In this document: positions 24,834-36,344 of the stretch, in pieces
Layout: the number at the start of each line of letters is the position of its first letter
Position numbering within the stretch: position 1 is the stretch's first letter
Source of the DNA: Acanthaster planci
Taxonomy: Eukaryota > Echinodermata > Asteroidea > Valvatida > Acanthasteridae
Reading direction: 5' to 3'
NCBI RefSeq assembly: GCF_001949145.1
Contig: NW_019091384.1
Span: 236,923-300,922, forward strand
Length of the DNA: 64,000 nucleotides
The notes under the pieces: generated by a model
Seen by the model: only the letters and a program-made list of their open reading frames with translations
The model's database searches: none
Told to the model about the DNA's origin: nothing
Position numbers and translations under genes: made by a program

Positions 24834-24962
24834 TAGGCCTAACATTTTCAAGACCATCAGTCATGTCAGTCAAACACACAGTAGGCCTACATGTACATGG
24901 CCTACCAGTACATCCATGAACTGTAAAGTTACATGTAGTTCCTTGTTTGACGTTTGATATTC

Positions 24963-25050
24963 AGTGTTGAACAAGTAACCGTGTGACATTTGAATGTTGA
25001 ATAAGTAACCGTGTGACATTTGAATGTTGAATAAGTAACCGTGTGACATT
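24963..25050 (-). repeat. 30-bp tandem repeat, three units
   Basis: Units read GTGTGACATT TGAATGTTGA ATAAGTAACC on the plus strand, last unit cut short by the MITE. It is a local expansion of the left inverted arm of the 1.5-kb element, which has a single unit on the right. Confidence 0.88.
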
Positions 25051-25285
25051 CAGGATGCACATCCCTAACAGCGATGGAGTGCAAAAGGACCCCAAAACAC
25101 ACTCCACCACCATGCACATCCATTCACATGTACATGTATCCATGTACGCATGGGGTTGTTCACGTTGTTTTGGGTCAAACAAGCCCTGAAATGTACCGAT
25201 ACATGTACATGTAGTTGGCACAGTCATGACAGTTTGTTTTCTATGCCTTTTGCACTCCATTGCTCTTAGGGATGTGCATCCTGAA
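25051..25285. mobile_element. 235-bp MITE nested in the 1.5-kb element
   Basis: Inverted ends of about 35 bp: TTCAGGATGCACATCCCTAA..AGC.ATGGAGTGCAAAAG at left and its inverse at right (CTTTTGCACTCCAT..., ...GGATGTGCATCCTGAA). The outer arm resumes right after it. Confidence 0.8.
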
Positions 25286-26109
25286 TTTCAAGTGGTTATG
25301 CACCTGTCATTTGTAATCCTGGGCCCGGGGGACCCGGGACTTTCGAAAATGTAGCCGGGGATGTCCAAAAAAAGGAGCCCCGCCGGCCAGGACGATAGCG
25401 GGGACTTGGCCGGGGTTGTACAATTTGTTACATCGTCTATCGGTAAAATTTTATAGCACTGAGCTTTGATATAAAATACAAAGTGTTTCCCCTACCCTGA
25501 CAGAGGAAAACCTGACAAAGGTGACGCCTCATTTTGGGATCAGTGCGTGCAAAATACAGACCTTCCTTTTTTTTACAAACATTGCCGCCACTTACTATGG
25601 ACTGCTAAACGATTAAAACGTGTAATTTAATCTTTCAGCCAAGTAACACTGGTCACGTGTCTTTTGTTTGGCAATACATTTCAAATCATTGGTTATCTTC
25701 TAGACCAATCTTCAATGAACAAATGAAGTGTTGTGATAATTGTTAATTGTCTCATGGGCTGGCACTGGCCATGGCCACATGTACATAACGAGCGTTTCAA
25801 TTGGTCAATTGGTCTCCACACAGCGTGTAACAAATTTTGCTATTGGATGAATTTCCATAACTATTTCTGAGACGTTCGCAAAGAAAGATTGTAGCGATTT
25901 GGGTCGTCGGCCCCCTGATTCTGGTGCTTCAGATATGCAGATGAAAGTTTTGCCAAAGTTTGGGATAATTATAGCAGCTGCCCCTTGCTTTGCTTTATTT
26001 CAGTGGCATTTTACCTGCGTTTACGGCAACCGACTCGATGTCATCTTAGCAATGACCCAGAAGAGTAGGAGACTTTTAGAAATTAATGAAAGTTATTATT
26101 TATTTTTAG

Positions 26110-26260
26110 TTGTACGGTTGTTGCGTCACCACCCCCCATGCTGGGGCAGGCACAGTGCGGGGATTGGTCACAATGCCCGGCACGCCAGGCCCAGGATTGC
26201 GAGGGGGTTACCACAATGATGCCCGGCATGCTGGGGCCGGGGATCAGCCGGGGAATACAA
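26110..26260 (+). repeat. GC-rich subterminal repeats
   Basis: Repeated CACAATG.(TG)CCCGGCA(C/T)GC(C/T).GGCC words at about 40-60 bp spacing inside the 1.5-kb element. Confidence 0.5.
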
Positions 26261-26839
26261 AAAAGGGTGCCCCGCCCTGGCCGGGCAAATTACGGGGACT
26301 TGGCCGATACTATCACGCTGGCTCTGTTTTTATCTTCCCCGTTAGTCCTGGGTCCGGGATTACAATTGACAGGTGCATTACTAATTCAACATTCAAATAT
26401 CAAACGGCTACTCGTTCAACATTGAATGTCGAACATCAAACAAGCAATAATTAAGTACTTCACACTACCCATCCATAGCATTCGTCATGTCCATACAATG
26501 TAACGTTAGAGTACATCAATAATTCATGTCATCATGTACATAAAGGTGTACGCCCTATACATACGCAATGTACATATTGATGTACTGTACCAACCATCAT
26601 GACCTGATGACCGTGAGCATGGTGAGTACGGTTAGTCTAGCTCTGACCCTATCCTAAATGTCTGGGACAAAATCTTTGTATCCACCTTGCACTCGTCCTG
26701 TCTATGACAGTGAATGTCTGAGCTGCCTTGCTCAGTTAGCCTTATTCAACCATAGAGCAAGGAACAGTTCAAGTCACCACGCTGACAAATCAAATTTGCC
26801 CCAACTCACCACAACTGAGTGACAACTCTGAACTAACGT

Positions 26840-27120
26840 TAGAACTTCGATGGTTCCTCTGATCGAATCACGTGTTTCCAAGATGAGACATGATTTTGAC
26901 ATAGGAACACAAAGTCAGCATTACACTTTTGCTGATCTTTCACACACATCGTGTCGGTAAAACGACAAAACGTGGCAAATTAGCATAATTCTACGAAGGC
27001 CGAAGCGCTGGTGGCGAATCAACATGAACTTCACGAAATAAAATGCAGCTGACGCAATGCCATAGCGCCCTCTCTGGCACACGTACAAGTTTGCGTACTA
27101 CTGAGCCGAGGCCGATGACG
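26840..27120. promoter_or_regulatory. CpG-richer stretch, possible promoter of the BTB gene
   Basis: Between repeat-rich DNA and the AKIP1 3' end lies a stretch with many CpGs (for example GAAGGCCGAAGCGCTGGTGG near 26996-27015) and no repeat signature. The minus-strand BTB gene needs a promoter upstream of 16552, and no better candidate is visible before AKIP1. Position is inferred. Confidence 0.3.
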
Positions 27121-27781
27121 GATGGGGGGGACTAATAGTCAAGGCCAGAAAACGAGAAAAGTTGCTTAAAATAACCAATGTGCTTGAAATTACCATGCCT
27201 TACGTCCCGCGATGGAACTTTGTACCAGAAATTGGAGGGTGTGGCAGATGGGGATTTGTGTGGGCGTGTAATAATGTATGTGGCTGGGGCCCGGAACGAC
27301 TTGCCCGGCCATGGAAATTACATATATTCTCCCTTTTTGAGTGCTATTGAATACATTGTGGTTGTTGGTAAGACAAATTCATCCTAATTTGCCTTAATTT
27401 TTTTTCTAACCAGGAAAAAGTCCCCTGGGTTTATGCTCATGCCCACACCCCTTGGTGGTTTGTAAGTTCGCTCCTGCTGAATGCCCTGAAACACCCCGGT
27501 ATAATCCTCCCCACTTTTTAACAGGAGGGGGTGCCATTTGATTCCCCACCCCTCACCACCATGCACTTTTTGTGGCAAGGGAAACATTTCCTTATCTCCT
27601 ACTGACAGAACATCGCCAACAGCTCCTACTAATTGAATGTCACACAATACCTGATGGTTTCCAAGACTTTATTCACCCAATCTTTAAAAAAATCCTAAAG
27701 TGACAAAAAAACATCTACAATACAACTTCCAGATGAATGTACTGTGATCCAGCAGGAAACATCAAGGTTTTCACATTGCCT

Positions 27782-27829
27782 TTTCTCACTAATTCAATCA
27801 AGGAGTTTCTCACTAATTCAATCAAGGAG
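27782..27829 (+). repeat. 24-bp tandem duplication
   Basis: TTTCTCACTAATTCAATCAA GGAG twice without a change. Confidence 0.9.
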
Positions 27830-28168
27830 TTTCACCATGCTTAGCATGTGAACACATGATGCTAAAAACACCATTCTTTAATTCTCACAAAAACATGATT
27901 TCACATTGGTAGGGTTTACAAAGATCAGTGAAATCAGCCAAACCCATTTCCTGGGCTTCAACAGTTCTAAATTTCAGTGTGTGGCAACATGGCATAATGT
28001 GAAATTTTGCGGCAACTATCATTGTCAAGAATGTTTTGTTCAGAAATGGCCAAATCCTACTTCCTCAGCAAACAGTTCATGCAATATTTTTGGATGATCT
28101 AAATTTCTGTTTTATAAATTGTCATTTTGTAATCGGGTCCATTGAAGAAAACCTAGGTTGCAGATACG

Positions 28169-28174
28169 TTTATT
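28169..28174 (-). terminator. candidate poly(A) signal for AKIP1
   Basis: TTTATT on the plus strand reads AATAAA on the minus strand about 330 nt past the AKIP1 stop. Position is plausible; no transcript evidence. Confidence 0.4.
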
Positions 28175-28500
28175 CTTGAAAGAAACTGGAGTTTTCTCTT
28201 CTCTAATGAGAAATTTACTTCCAAAGAAATGAAATTTGTAAAATTGTCTTTACAGTGTGTGGATTTCTTCCTGTTTTCATCACATACAGCGGCTCTATTT
28301 CTTGCAATCAAGTCCATGAAACCAGAGCGCTGTTCAAAGGCAAAAACAGCCAGGCCAAGGGTAACGTCTCAGCCAAATGAATGGTGCAACACGGTTAGCA
28401 GTCATCAGGTTACCAGGTGCACGCATGTATCCTGTGATGACCGACTCCAAGGCGTACTTGATTTCAACAGACAATGGTTAATGGGAAGCAAGACCACCGG

Positions 28501-28644
28501 CTAAAGTACAAAGTCCAAATCCACGCTTTGCCCTTTGTTGACGTGAACGACGTGGGTTTGCTGCTGCGCTGTACCCCAGGCACCAGCGGTCACAGCATAA
28601 GTTCCTGGGGCCACCACAACATGGACATCTTCTGAATGAAGCAA
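28501..28644 (-). CDS. AKIP1: AKIP1 terminal coding exon
   Basis: Acceptor TTCATCACACAG|TTG, 47 codons then TAG at 28503-28501: LLHSEDVHVVVAPGTYAVTA, GAWGTAQQQTHVVHVNKGQS, VDLDFVL. This is the conserved C-terminal beta-rich block that identifies AKIP1. Confidence 0.92.
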   Translation of the reverse strand: MLHSEDVHVVVAPGTYAVTAGAWGTAQQQTHVVHVNKGQSVDLDFVL

Positions 28645-31600
28645 CTGTGTGATGAAGATAGAATTCCAGTTCAACTTACATGTATGCGGTAACAAACAAC
28701 AGTGTCTTACAACCGATTGCATCAAACTTCAATTTGTAGACAGGAAAGAAAGGAAGTCCTGTGATACCTTTGTCTGTCTGTTTCCAATAGCTCTGATACC
28801 AAATTAAACACAAAAATTTCATTAAGATGCAAGAAATTCAAATTTTGCTTGATGAGAAATGATCATGCATTGTACACTATTAAAAGTTTTGAAAAATTGA
28901 TTAAATTCAACTTTTAATTTCTTTGAAAAGACCTTAAAATAAAAGCATCTGTATTTATACAATCAGACATCAGGACTGACTTGAAGTTTAATTCAAATAT
29001 GCTTTGTTATTTTCATTTTTCGTTCAAAATAATCCTTCAATTAGAACTTATTTCAAAGAAACATGTAAGAGCTTTTTCAGCAGAACATCTTTTACCCATA
29101 AAAAGTGAAGTTAAAATTACCTCCCCCCTCACCAAAACAAAAAAAAGAAAAATTAAAACTACCTCCCCGCAAAACAAAACAAAGCAAAGAAAAGAGAACT
29201 CTGTGAATACGCCATGTGAACTTACCGGGTGTTTCTTGTGTAGTTCTGTATACTGTGGTGTGTGGAATCGCCTAACATGCTGTTTGTCTGATGGATTGTG
29301 TTGAGCAGGAGGGACGCTTCGGTAATACCGCTGTTTGAAAATTAAAAACATTGATGAAGATTGCAAAAGGAAGATTGCGTCGTGCAAAAAAATGCCTTCA
29401 AGTCAGAGCACTAAAGGGCAATCTGTACTTTTTTAACACTTCTACTTGTTTGCTACAATCAATTTTTTAAAACTTCTTCCAGCTTGCGCATCAGTCTGAG
29501 GTTACCTTTGCAATCTATCTAGTCTCCATTTCCTCTACTGGCAGTGTTTTTATTTTGAGGACAGAGAGAGAGAATATGAACTTCTTGCCATTTCTTGCCA
29601 GTTCTCAAATATCCCAACGGGAAAAAAGCCCCTAAAGAAGGGATTGTCCACTTAATATTTCACAGAGAACACTATTGTTCCAATCAGGGACACCAACTGT
29701 ATTTTTTTCTTAGAACAGGCATGTTCTTAATTGGGAGAGGGGTCTAGGTGAGCTTGTAGCTAACCTAGGAATAGTGTTCCATTAAGGGCCATTCCTGCGG
29801 GAACAGGAAATTTCTGCCTTTTGAGACAAACCCTGAAAAGCAGCTTATACTCTGTGTAGATCTTCCAGTGTCAATGCTTACCTGATTTTCATGGAAAAGC
29901 CGTCCAACTTAATAACCTTTCAAGTCTTTGGAGCCAAACTCAAAGAAGTTTTTTTTCAGCAATTATAAACACCCTTAGCTGTACTCAACTGAAAACAATC
30001 TGGGAACAGTTTTTGCCTCTGTCAGAAACATGGGTGTATTTATGATATCTCTGACAATTACCCTTGAAAAATGGACGTATCCAGAATCATGCTATTCGTA
30101 TCTACGTAGTAATACTGGTCTGTGTCACCTAGAGAATGAGCCAATCAAGTAAAGAAAATAAGACGGAGCATAAAACACTCTAAATCTGGCTTTTCTGAGA
30201 GTGGTGTCAGTTTTAAATTCCGATGCTCCTATATTAGCTTTATAATGCAAATGATTAAGTTCAACTTGGCCTCACTCAATATCTCTACAGAAAAGCCTTG
30301 TAGGTAGTCATTTCTTTTTTATCACTCTAATCTCTTAAATCTTTCCATGGGTAGATTTATCTGTTATCTCCTAACCCCATCTTGAGTTGACTTACCCGAC
30401 ACTGTCTGGTTGTGGTGGACATGTACTGTAAAATGCTTGTAAAGGCTTCATCAATGGAAGTATGCATCATGGCATCCTGAGGGATAACAGGGGAGAACGA
30501 AAACCAGCATTTACCATGGAAATGTCACCCTCAACCTAAAGTTACCACTGAATATTGCAGCAAAAACTGATGGGGTAACTTCTGATAGAGTCTTCACCAG
30601 TCTTCTATGCATTTGTCCCATAGGTTAGAAGAAAGTCTTCCACGCTAACCCTCCAGGGTATTTTGGCGAGAAATCCTGCCAGATGCATCAGTCTTCATTA
30701 CTTGTCACAGTGGGTTGACTGACCAGTGCAACAAGATCTGTTCATTTCCCTTTACTATGCCCAAGGCCAAATGACCTGGGAGCCTGTGGTTGCCCACCAC
30801 CAAAGAATCCAACAGTGGCATTGTTGAATAGGACTAGTGCCCATTGCCTCAACATGGCCTGTTTGTTGAGCTGCTCTCAAGTGCCCAGTGCAACAAAATG
30901 CACCAGACTTTTCCACCTTGTGGACTTTGCTGTGTCTGGCACGGTCAGGGTTGATTTCAATCTCCATATACTCTACACATGGACATGCATTTATGCATCA
31001 TTTATACAGGTTAACAAAACAGAACAGAGACTTCAGAGCAATATACATTACCTGTATTGGTGGCTTGGTGTGGTGGGGCTGCTGTGGCCATTCCACCTTA
31101 CGTTGTTGCGCCCTCTGAAGAACCTCCAGACCTTGTTGTCCTGTCCTGCACAGTGTGCAAGCAGCCCAGTCAGTCTAAGGGTGGACGAAGGGTACAAAGC
31201 CATGAGAAGCAAAACGGAGCTTTTCAAGGTTGCATCATGTACTGAATTTGTGAGTGCAGTACATGTGATCTGATCTAGCTGGACTGCATTCAAAAGCCCA
31301 CAGCCTTTGTCAAGCTGTGCTGTACTGCATACAGGGTTATGCCTTATATTATTACAGTTTCTGAAGCACACGTAGGGCGAGGGGCAGTCTACTTCTCCAA
31401 ACCAAACTGCACTGCCTGGTGCCTTTTGCCCATATCCATCTGTTTTTGAATCGAGCCTCTGCTCATGAGGCAATTTACTTGCGACACAAATGCTAATTTC
31501 TCAATCAACCTTTTCAGGGAGAGCCGTCCTACATGTAGCATACCTATGTCTCTTGAAAATTGATTAAAAAGAGATTTTTTGACCCTTTGATCGACTGTTT

Positions 31601-33534
31601 TTGAAAAATTTAAATTTTCATCTACCAATCTCTCATTTTCTACACGACAGTCACATTGCTCCCTTCATGTGCCTCACACTGTGCATGTGTTGAGAGGGGG
31701 GGGGCCCAACCGACTGTCACAGCAACTGACAATAACAGCTGGACTATTTTTGGAGGTGGGGAAGGAATCTTGGGCACCATAAGCTGTACTGTGAAGCGGG
31801 AGAAAGACATTCTGGCATGAACCTCGTACTTGTAAATGTTCAAATTACCCATTTCTGTACATATGGAACTTTTGACTACCGGTAAATTAACCCCAAAGCA
31901 TGTTTTGGGGGTATGAACATGTACTAAACAAGATTCCATCCTTGCCTTGAAAAATGGTTGAGCAGATATTGTTAATGACTGAGATGGTCAGTAAGCCCAT
32001 CAGCCTGACACATGCACTGTGTGCTTTGTCAGTAAAAACTCTAATTTCTAAAAAATAGACTCACAGTAATGTAACCTAAAGGCAAACAGAGACCGCGCCT
32101 TTTGGTTTCCAGAAGTATCGGTAGAATAGGGGATATTCCAGAACTTCATAAGCCACAACTCTGATAATGGAAAAAAAAACAAGATTCCCATCCCCACCTC
32201 CAAAAGTGGTCGAGCTGATACACAACGGTCGACCACCAACCTGAAACATGTGCAGTGCGTAATGCATACTAACTGACTAAGTGCGTGGGGTGTGTGGATC
32301 ATTACTGTCAGAAGAATGAGAAGGTAGTGAGTAAAAGGCTCAGATTTTTTCAAACAGTCAGCTGCATGGTCTTAAAAACAACAGGAAAAAGTGTCAGCAG
32401 TTTAGAGAAATATGGATCAGTTTGGACGGCTTTTCAGGTAAAATGTGACCGAAAAAAGCGGAATTTTTCATTGAAGAATATGCACCCTGATCTGCATTGA
32501 TTTGATCTACCTGGGCTGCATTCAAAAACCCATAGTATTACAAACTCATACAAATTCACAGGGAAGTCGTTAAGATGCAGTCTACTGCAGTTCGGACTAA
32601 CTTAGAGCCTCATGTACAGTGTAAGTTGCGGAAAGTTCTGTAAGTCACTACTCTAATATTTCATGTGGCTTTTGGCCCATTTTGCTTATACAGGGCTGTA
32701 ACAATATCAGTTAAAAAAAATCCATCCTCAGGTAAATTACTGGTGATACAAATTCCACTTCTGCAATCAAATCTCCCAGTGACAACAACCTTGAGGTACC
32801 CATACATGTAGCTCTTGAAAACAGAACCGATCATTTTTGGAGGCCTGGGAAGTGGCGTACATATTACATGTACCTATCACAGCCACACAGGTAGTGTCAT
32901 GGTATCCTGCTAGTATCAGTTCAATTATACAGCTAGGCTGCTCATGCGATAAAAACACGATTCCACTACTCCCCCCTCCAAAAATGGTTGAACTGACATG
33001 ACTGACGAAGTGGAATTACATGAACATGTAGCTCAGCCCCCACAGATGCACCATGTGATGCACACAATGACAAAGTGTACGGTATGGTGCAAGCGTCATT
33101 GGGTAGAAAATGGGAGATTGGTGAGTAAACACTATTTCATGAATATTTCAAACTTGGACCCACTGGGCCTTACCAGCTAACTGGGGCATTAGAACTTCGT
33201 TTTTTTTCTAATTTTGGACTTGATCTACATACATGCTAGCCCCACTAGTGTGGCACGGACTCTCACTCCCAATCCATCCTTAACGATAAATCGGGAGTGA
33301 TCCGTGCCACACTAGTGCCTGGGGCTACATACATGCATGTAGGGCATACATGTAAGGTCTAAAATTTAAAAAAAAAAGTTCTAGTTCATCTAACGCCCCC
33401 AGTTAGTGGGTCTAGGCCTAGCTATGGAGGAATAAAACACATTTCCTCCATGGCAAAACACATACAGAGGGTCTCCTAAAACTCTGCGGTTCCTTCCTCC
33501 CTGGCGCTGCGAGCGTGGCACTCAAACATGTCAT
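28501..33534 (-). CDS. AKIP1: AKIP1 (A-kinase interacting protein 1), whole gene span
   Basis: Four firm coding exons on the minus strand: 31174-31052, 30476-30396, 29330-29226, 28644-28501, all phase 0 at their borders. A tentative first coding exon is 33534-33466. The product is about 173 residues with that exon, against 210 in human. Diagnostic matches to human AKIP1 (BCA3): GLEVLQRAQQRKVEWP (human ALEVLERAKRRAVDWH), QC..YYRSVP (human QCGKYYSSVP), and the tail APGTYAVTAG...THVVHVNKGQSVDL (human YPGTYSVTVG...THVVAVDSGQSVDL). In mammals AKIP1 binds the N-terminus of the PKA catalytic subunit and RelA/p65 and shifts PKA toward nucleus or mitochondria. The function here is inferred by orthology. 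The middle of the protein is shorter than in mammals. It is divergent from FRMD8. Confidence 0.86.
29226..29330 (-). CDS. AKIP1: AKIP1 coding exon (YYRSVPP block)
   Basis: Acceptor TTTTCAAACAG|CGG, donor CACCCG|GTAAGT, 35 codons, phase 0: RYYRSVPPAQHNPSDKQHVR then RFHTPQYTELHKKHP. Corresponds to human KYYSSVPEEGGATHVYRYH. Confidence 0.88.
30396..30476 (-). CDS. AKIP1: AKIP1 coding exon (middle)
   Basis: Acceptor TCCCTCAG|GAT, donor TGTCGG|GTAAGT, 27 codons, phase 0: DAMMHTSIDEAFTSILQYMS then TTTRQCR. Human has SASFRTMAEFMDYTSSQC at this place. Confidence 0.86.
31052..31174 (-). CDS. AKIP1: AKIP1 coding exon (N-terminal helix)
   Basis: Acceptor GTCCACCCTTAG|ACT and donor ATACAG|GTAATG give 41 codons, phase 0 both ends: TDWAACTLCRTGQQGLEVLQ then RAQQRKVEWPQQPHHTKPPI. 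A second acceptor GTGCAG at 31147-31146 would shorten it. LCRTGQQGLEVLQRA aligns with human LQRSARLALEVLERA. Confidence 0.82.
31260..33220. repeat. diverged direct duplication, units of about 1.2 kb
   Basis: GATCTAGCTGGACTGCATTC at 31271 recurs as GATCTACCTGGGCTGCATTC at 32504. Further collinear pairs: CTTTTGCCCAT... with CTTTTGGCCCAT..., GGCAATTTACTTGCGACACA with GGTAAATTACTGGTGATACA, and AAAAATGGTTGA.C near 31951 and 32981. Lies in the region upstream of the AKIP1 exon at 31174. Confidence 0.5.
33237..33327. mobile_element. 91-bp palindromic MITE
   Basis: TAGCCCCACTAGTGTGGCAC and its inverse GTGCCACACTAGTGCCTGGGGCTA flank a short core. Flanked on both sides by CTACATACATGC, which may be the target duplication. 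Confidence 0.75.
33466..33534 (-). CDS. AKIP1: possible first coding exon of AKIP1
   Basis: ATG at 33534 opens MTCLSATLAAPGRKEPQSFR (23 codons) to donor CCCTCT|GTATGTG, phase 0, compatible with the next exon. It is weakly like the human start MDNCLAAAALNG. A second minus-strand frame in the same GC-richer block is open for about 40 codons behind an acceptor CCAACAG, carries FRPGSSFTYLPSASDDMFEC, and ends in TAG. It could instead be the last exon of another gene. On the plus strand ATG TCA TCA CTG GCA GAC G|GTAGGT also looks like a short first exon. Confidence 0.3.
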
Positions 33535-33901
33535 CACTGGCAGACGGTAGGTACGTAAACGACGAACCAGGTCGGAAGGTGTGCTTGCCCAACTGCCTGT
33601 TGGAAACGTGATACAGCATTTCTTCTCACTAATTCTTTAAACTAAACATTAGGAGCAGGTGCGCTTCAAAATTCCCCCAAAAATATTTTCTTTACCATTA
33701 TTGCTTAAGGAAAGTGCAAATATACACATGTACGGTGTGGTTCAGCGTCGGTCGCTTCGCGTTGGCAAGATCGTTATTTTGTTGATAGAATGAAGAGCGC
33801 CCTCACTCAAAAAACAGTGTGTAGTCAGTGTGTAGGGATCAGAGTATAATCTGTGATTGCGTCTAGGTACAAGACTGAAAAAAAACGGAAGCAAAAGCCT
33901 T

Positions 33902-34136
33902 GGGCCGTTTTCCAATACTCAACTTCGTCTCCGTCTCAGGTGCGTCCCAAAACTTATCCCCGAATTGATCAAATCAAATTGGATTACTGTAAGCTTTTGC
34001 TCTCTTGCATCTTATTTTATGTTTTGTGGTACTACTAGACTAATTGGTGCGCTTACAGCTTCAAAGTCTCAAAGTCAGGTAGTAAAAACAGTTGAAGCCT
34101 GAGACGCAGCAGCAGTTGAGTATTGGAAAACGGCCC
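33902..34136. mobile_element. 235-bp MITE
   Basis: Left GGGCCGTTTTCCAATACTCA and exact inverse TGAGTATTGGAAAACGGCCC at right; arms about 40 bp including GTCTCAGG. Confidence 0.82.
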
Positions 34137-34429
34137 TAGTCGAGTCAACCGGTCGAGTTGACCTGACACCTTTATAAATTACAGTGGCTGCAATTGTACG
34201 CGTGGAACTTTGCCTTCGGCCTTTGCTGCACATTAGTACGACCTGGTAATTTCGCGAGCAAGCTCGCAAAGCTTTTTAACCATAGCTCCGTGGTTTTACG
34301 AACTTGGTAGCTGCGCTTTGGTTTGTACAATCTTATTCCTCTTATGGAGCAAGTTCAACACGTTGAACTTCAGCTTTTCGAAATGTAGGCCTACGTACGT
34401 GTGCATGTAGGCTGTTTACATCACTGCGT

Positions 34430-34600
34430 GCTACGCACGGGACACCGCATCGCCAGTCACCGGCCCCAGCGCGGGACCTACTCAATACGCTGAGCCGGAA
34501 GTGGCTGAAGACTCGAAGTTGACATGATTGGCATCGCTGTATTACACCACGTACTCACCCCAGAAACAGTGCTCTTTGAATAAAAGTTCAAGGTAGGAAT
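34430..34600. promoter_or_regulatory. candidate divergent promoter, AKIP1 (-) / FRMD8 (+)
   Basis: The stretch is richer in CpG than its surroundings and holds GCCGGAAGTG at 34494-34503, a good match to the ETS/GABP core-promoter box, which reads CACTTCCGGC on the other strand. It lies between the AKIP1 exons (minus) and the FRMD8 coding start (plus). A sequence TTCAAG|GTAGGAAT at 34587-34600 could be the donor of a non-coding FRMD8 first exon. Inferred from composition and motif only. Confidence 0.4.
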
Positions 34601-36344
34601 GGTACATAGGAAAAGAAATTTTGAAAATTTAAAATGTCCAATACTGGTGTCCAATACTGGAATAGCCTAAATGAAATTATAAAAGCAGCGCCCACTTTAT
34701 TAACATTTGCTCTAAAGTTGAAAAATCTACCGACTAGAATTGTACTTTGATGCATTGTATTATCTCCTGCCTGTCAGTGTTTGTCCGTGTGTATCATTGC
34801 CAAACACATGTTCATGTCTTGTATTGTCCTATGTTATAATATGTATGTCTGTCAATGGGTTAGGGTACAACAAAAGCAAATCTGTGCTTCACCCTTTACC
34901 TAAATGTTGTTCTTTAACGTGTCTTTAACATTTTAACACTGCCTGCTTACACATGAGGTGCTGGGTCATTACTAGAAAATAATAACAGATATACTACAAT
35001 CAAAAAAAAAAGTACGGGCCTAGCTGCAATGAATTTTCCTTAGACATCATTTTTCTGTCATTGTAACTAGTAGACTAGTACATGTACTACAGTTGGAGTA
35101 CTAGTAGTAGTACTCTTCTCATGTGTTCTTCAATAATGTATGTGAATTCTGTTACTTTCCTGAAAATGTACTGAAATGAAAAGTGGTACACGGAAAAGGA
35201 GGACACGTAGAACAACGTGTTGTATGCTCAGGACGCATAATACAAACATAGCCTAGTACATGTACTGTACAAAAATGTACATCATTTTAATTTATTACAT
35301 GTACGCCCCTACTGTTAGGACTGTACAACCAGCATGGTCAGTGACAGTGTACATGTACACTTTCCAGAGCATACATGTACATGTACGTGTATACATGTAT
35401 ATGCTATGCTGTTTGCGTATGACATTTTCAACCATTTTTTCAAATTGTCTGTACTTTTGTTGGCAACTCAGTGTGGCCATTGACTCTGTGATGTCATTCA
35501 GGGCAGACAATGGCCATTTTCCATTATTACAGTACTTAAATCTAATTTGAATGCTTCGGACCTACAATCAGGGATTGAGTTTGGTGACAAAGCCTGCTAG
35601 TAGTAGTGCTACAGAGACAAACTTGAGCATTGGAAAAATGGCCGTAGGCATAGTACTGTACATGTACAGGTACAGTGTACCAGTACTTCAGTGCGTTCTG
35701 TTCAAATTATGAACCCAGAATTTACTCACACTACATGTATGAGATATACGTGTACAACAATATGATTCAGCAAAGAACGGAAAACTTAGTCCAGCAAAAC
35801 CGTACAAAATGCAGGCCTTTTTGTGTGCTAACCAATGTAACATTGAGGCTGTTTAGCACAGTCTTGACTTGTGGGGAAATTTATATTTTTCTCAAGATGA
35901 GCCTCAGAATGGATTTCATTCACAGGCAGATGGAGGAGTACAATAAATTTGCACAAGATTAAACAGTGCGCCAAACAAGGGTTTCTTGGTGGGATGACAT
36001 CACACTTTTGCTCATACATATGAAAATACTCAGCATGAAAACCCAAAAGGCAGTAAAATACCGATACATGTACATGTGTACATGTAGGCCTACATGTACC
36101 CTTTGAAATAGTGAAACAAAAGTTGACAATTTAGATTAACTGACACACAAAGGTGGATTTTGAAGGTTTGTATTAACACAAATTGAGTGCAGCTATTTCA
36201 TGTTGACCTACATGTACGTAGGCTAATGGTCCACATCATGCCAAGTATAGTGCTGATTGAACTGGTCTTATATCTGTTGAGTGTTATTAGGAAACATCTG
36301 TGACTGTTGTCAGAGACAGTGTCCTTAATTTTATCAGTGTCTAA

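Larger units (their letters stand above)
24942..26444. mobile_element. 1.5-kb inverted-repeat DNA element
   Basis: Left arm from CTTGTTTGACGTTTGATATT and right arm (inverted) from CTTGTTTGATGTTCGACATT run in parallel for roughly 100 bp, through GTTGAAC.AGTA.CCGT and GCACCTGTCA.TTGTAATCC. The interior next to both arms is GC-rich (GGGACTTGGCC, CCCGGCA.GC) and the centre AT-rich. The left arm is expanded by a 30-bp tandem repeat and interrupted by a MITE. Superfamily not assigned; no clear target duplication. Confidence 0.72.
26445..28500. other. spacer between the nested elements and the AKIP1 3' end
   Basis: Holds the CpG-richer candidate promoter, a 24-bp tandem pair at 27782-27829 and probably the AKIP1 3' UTR. 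No coding exon supported. Confidence 0.55.

Noticed and set aside
24963-25050. CRISPR-like short repeat
   Set aside because: The units abut with no spacers, and the sequence is an expanded arm of a DNA element in an animal genome.
25299-26377. A PIF/Harbinger-like element with TTA duplications inside the nest
   Set aside because: TTA-TGCACCTGTCA looks like an end, but the inverted similarity continues outward to 24942 and 26444, so this point is inside the arms.
27384-27647. 87-codon minus-strand frame with a protein-like look
   Set aside because: No family recognised, no upstream acceptor in phase with AKIP1, and it lies past the AKIP1 stop; probably repeat-derived.
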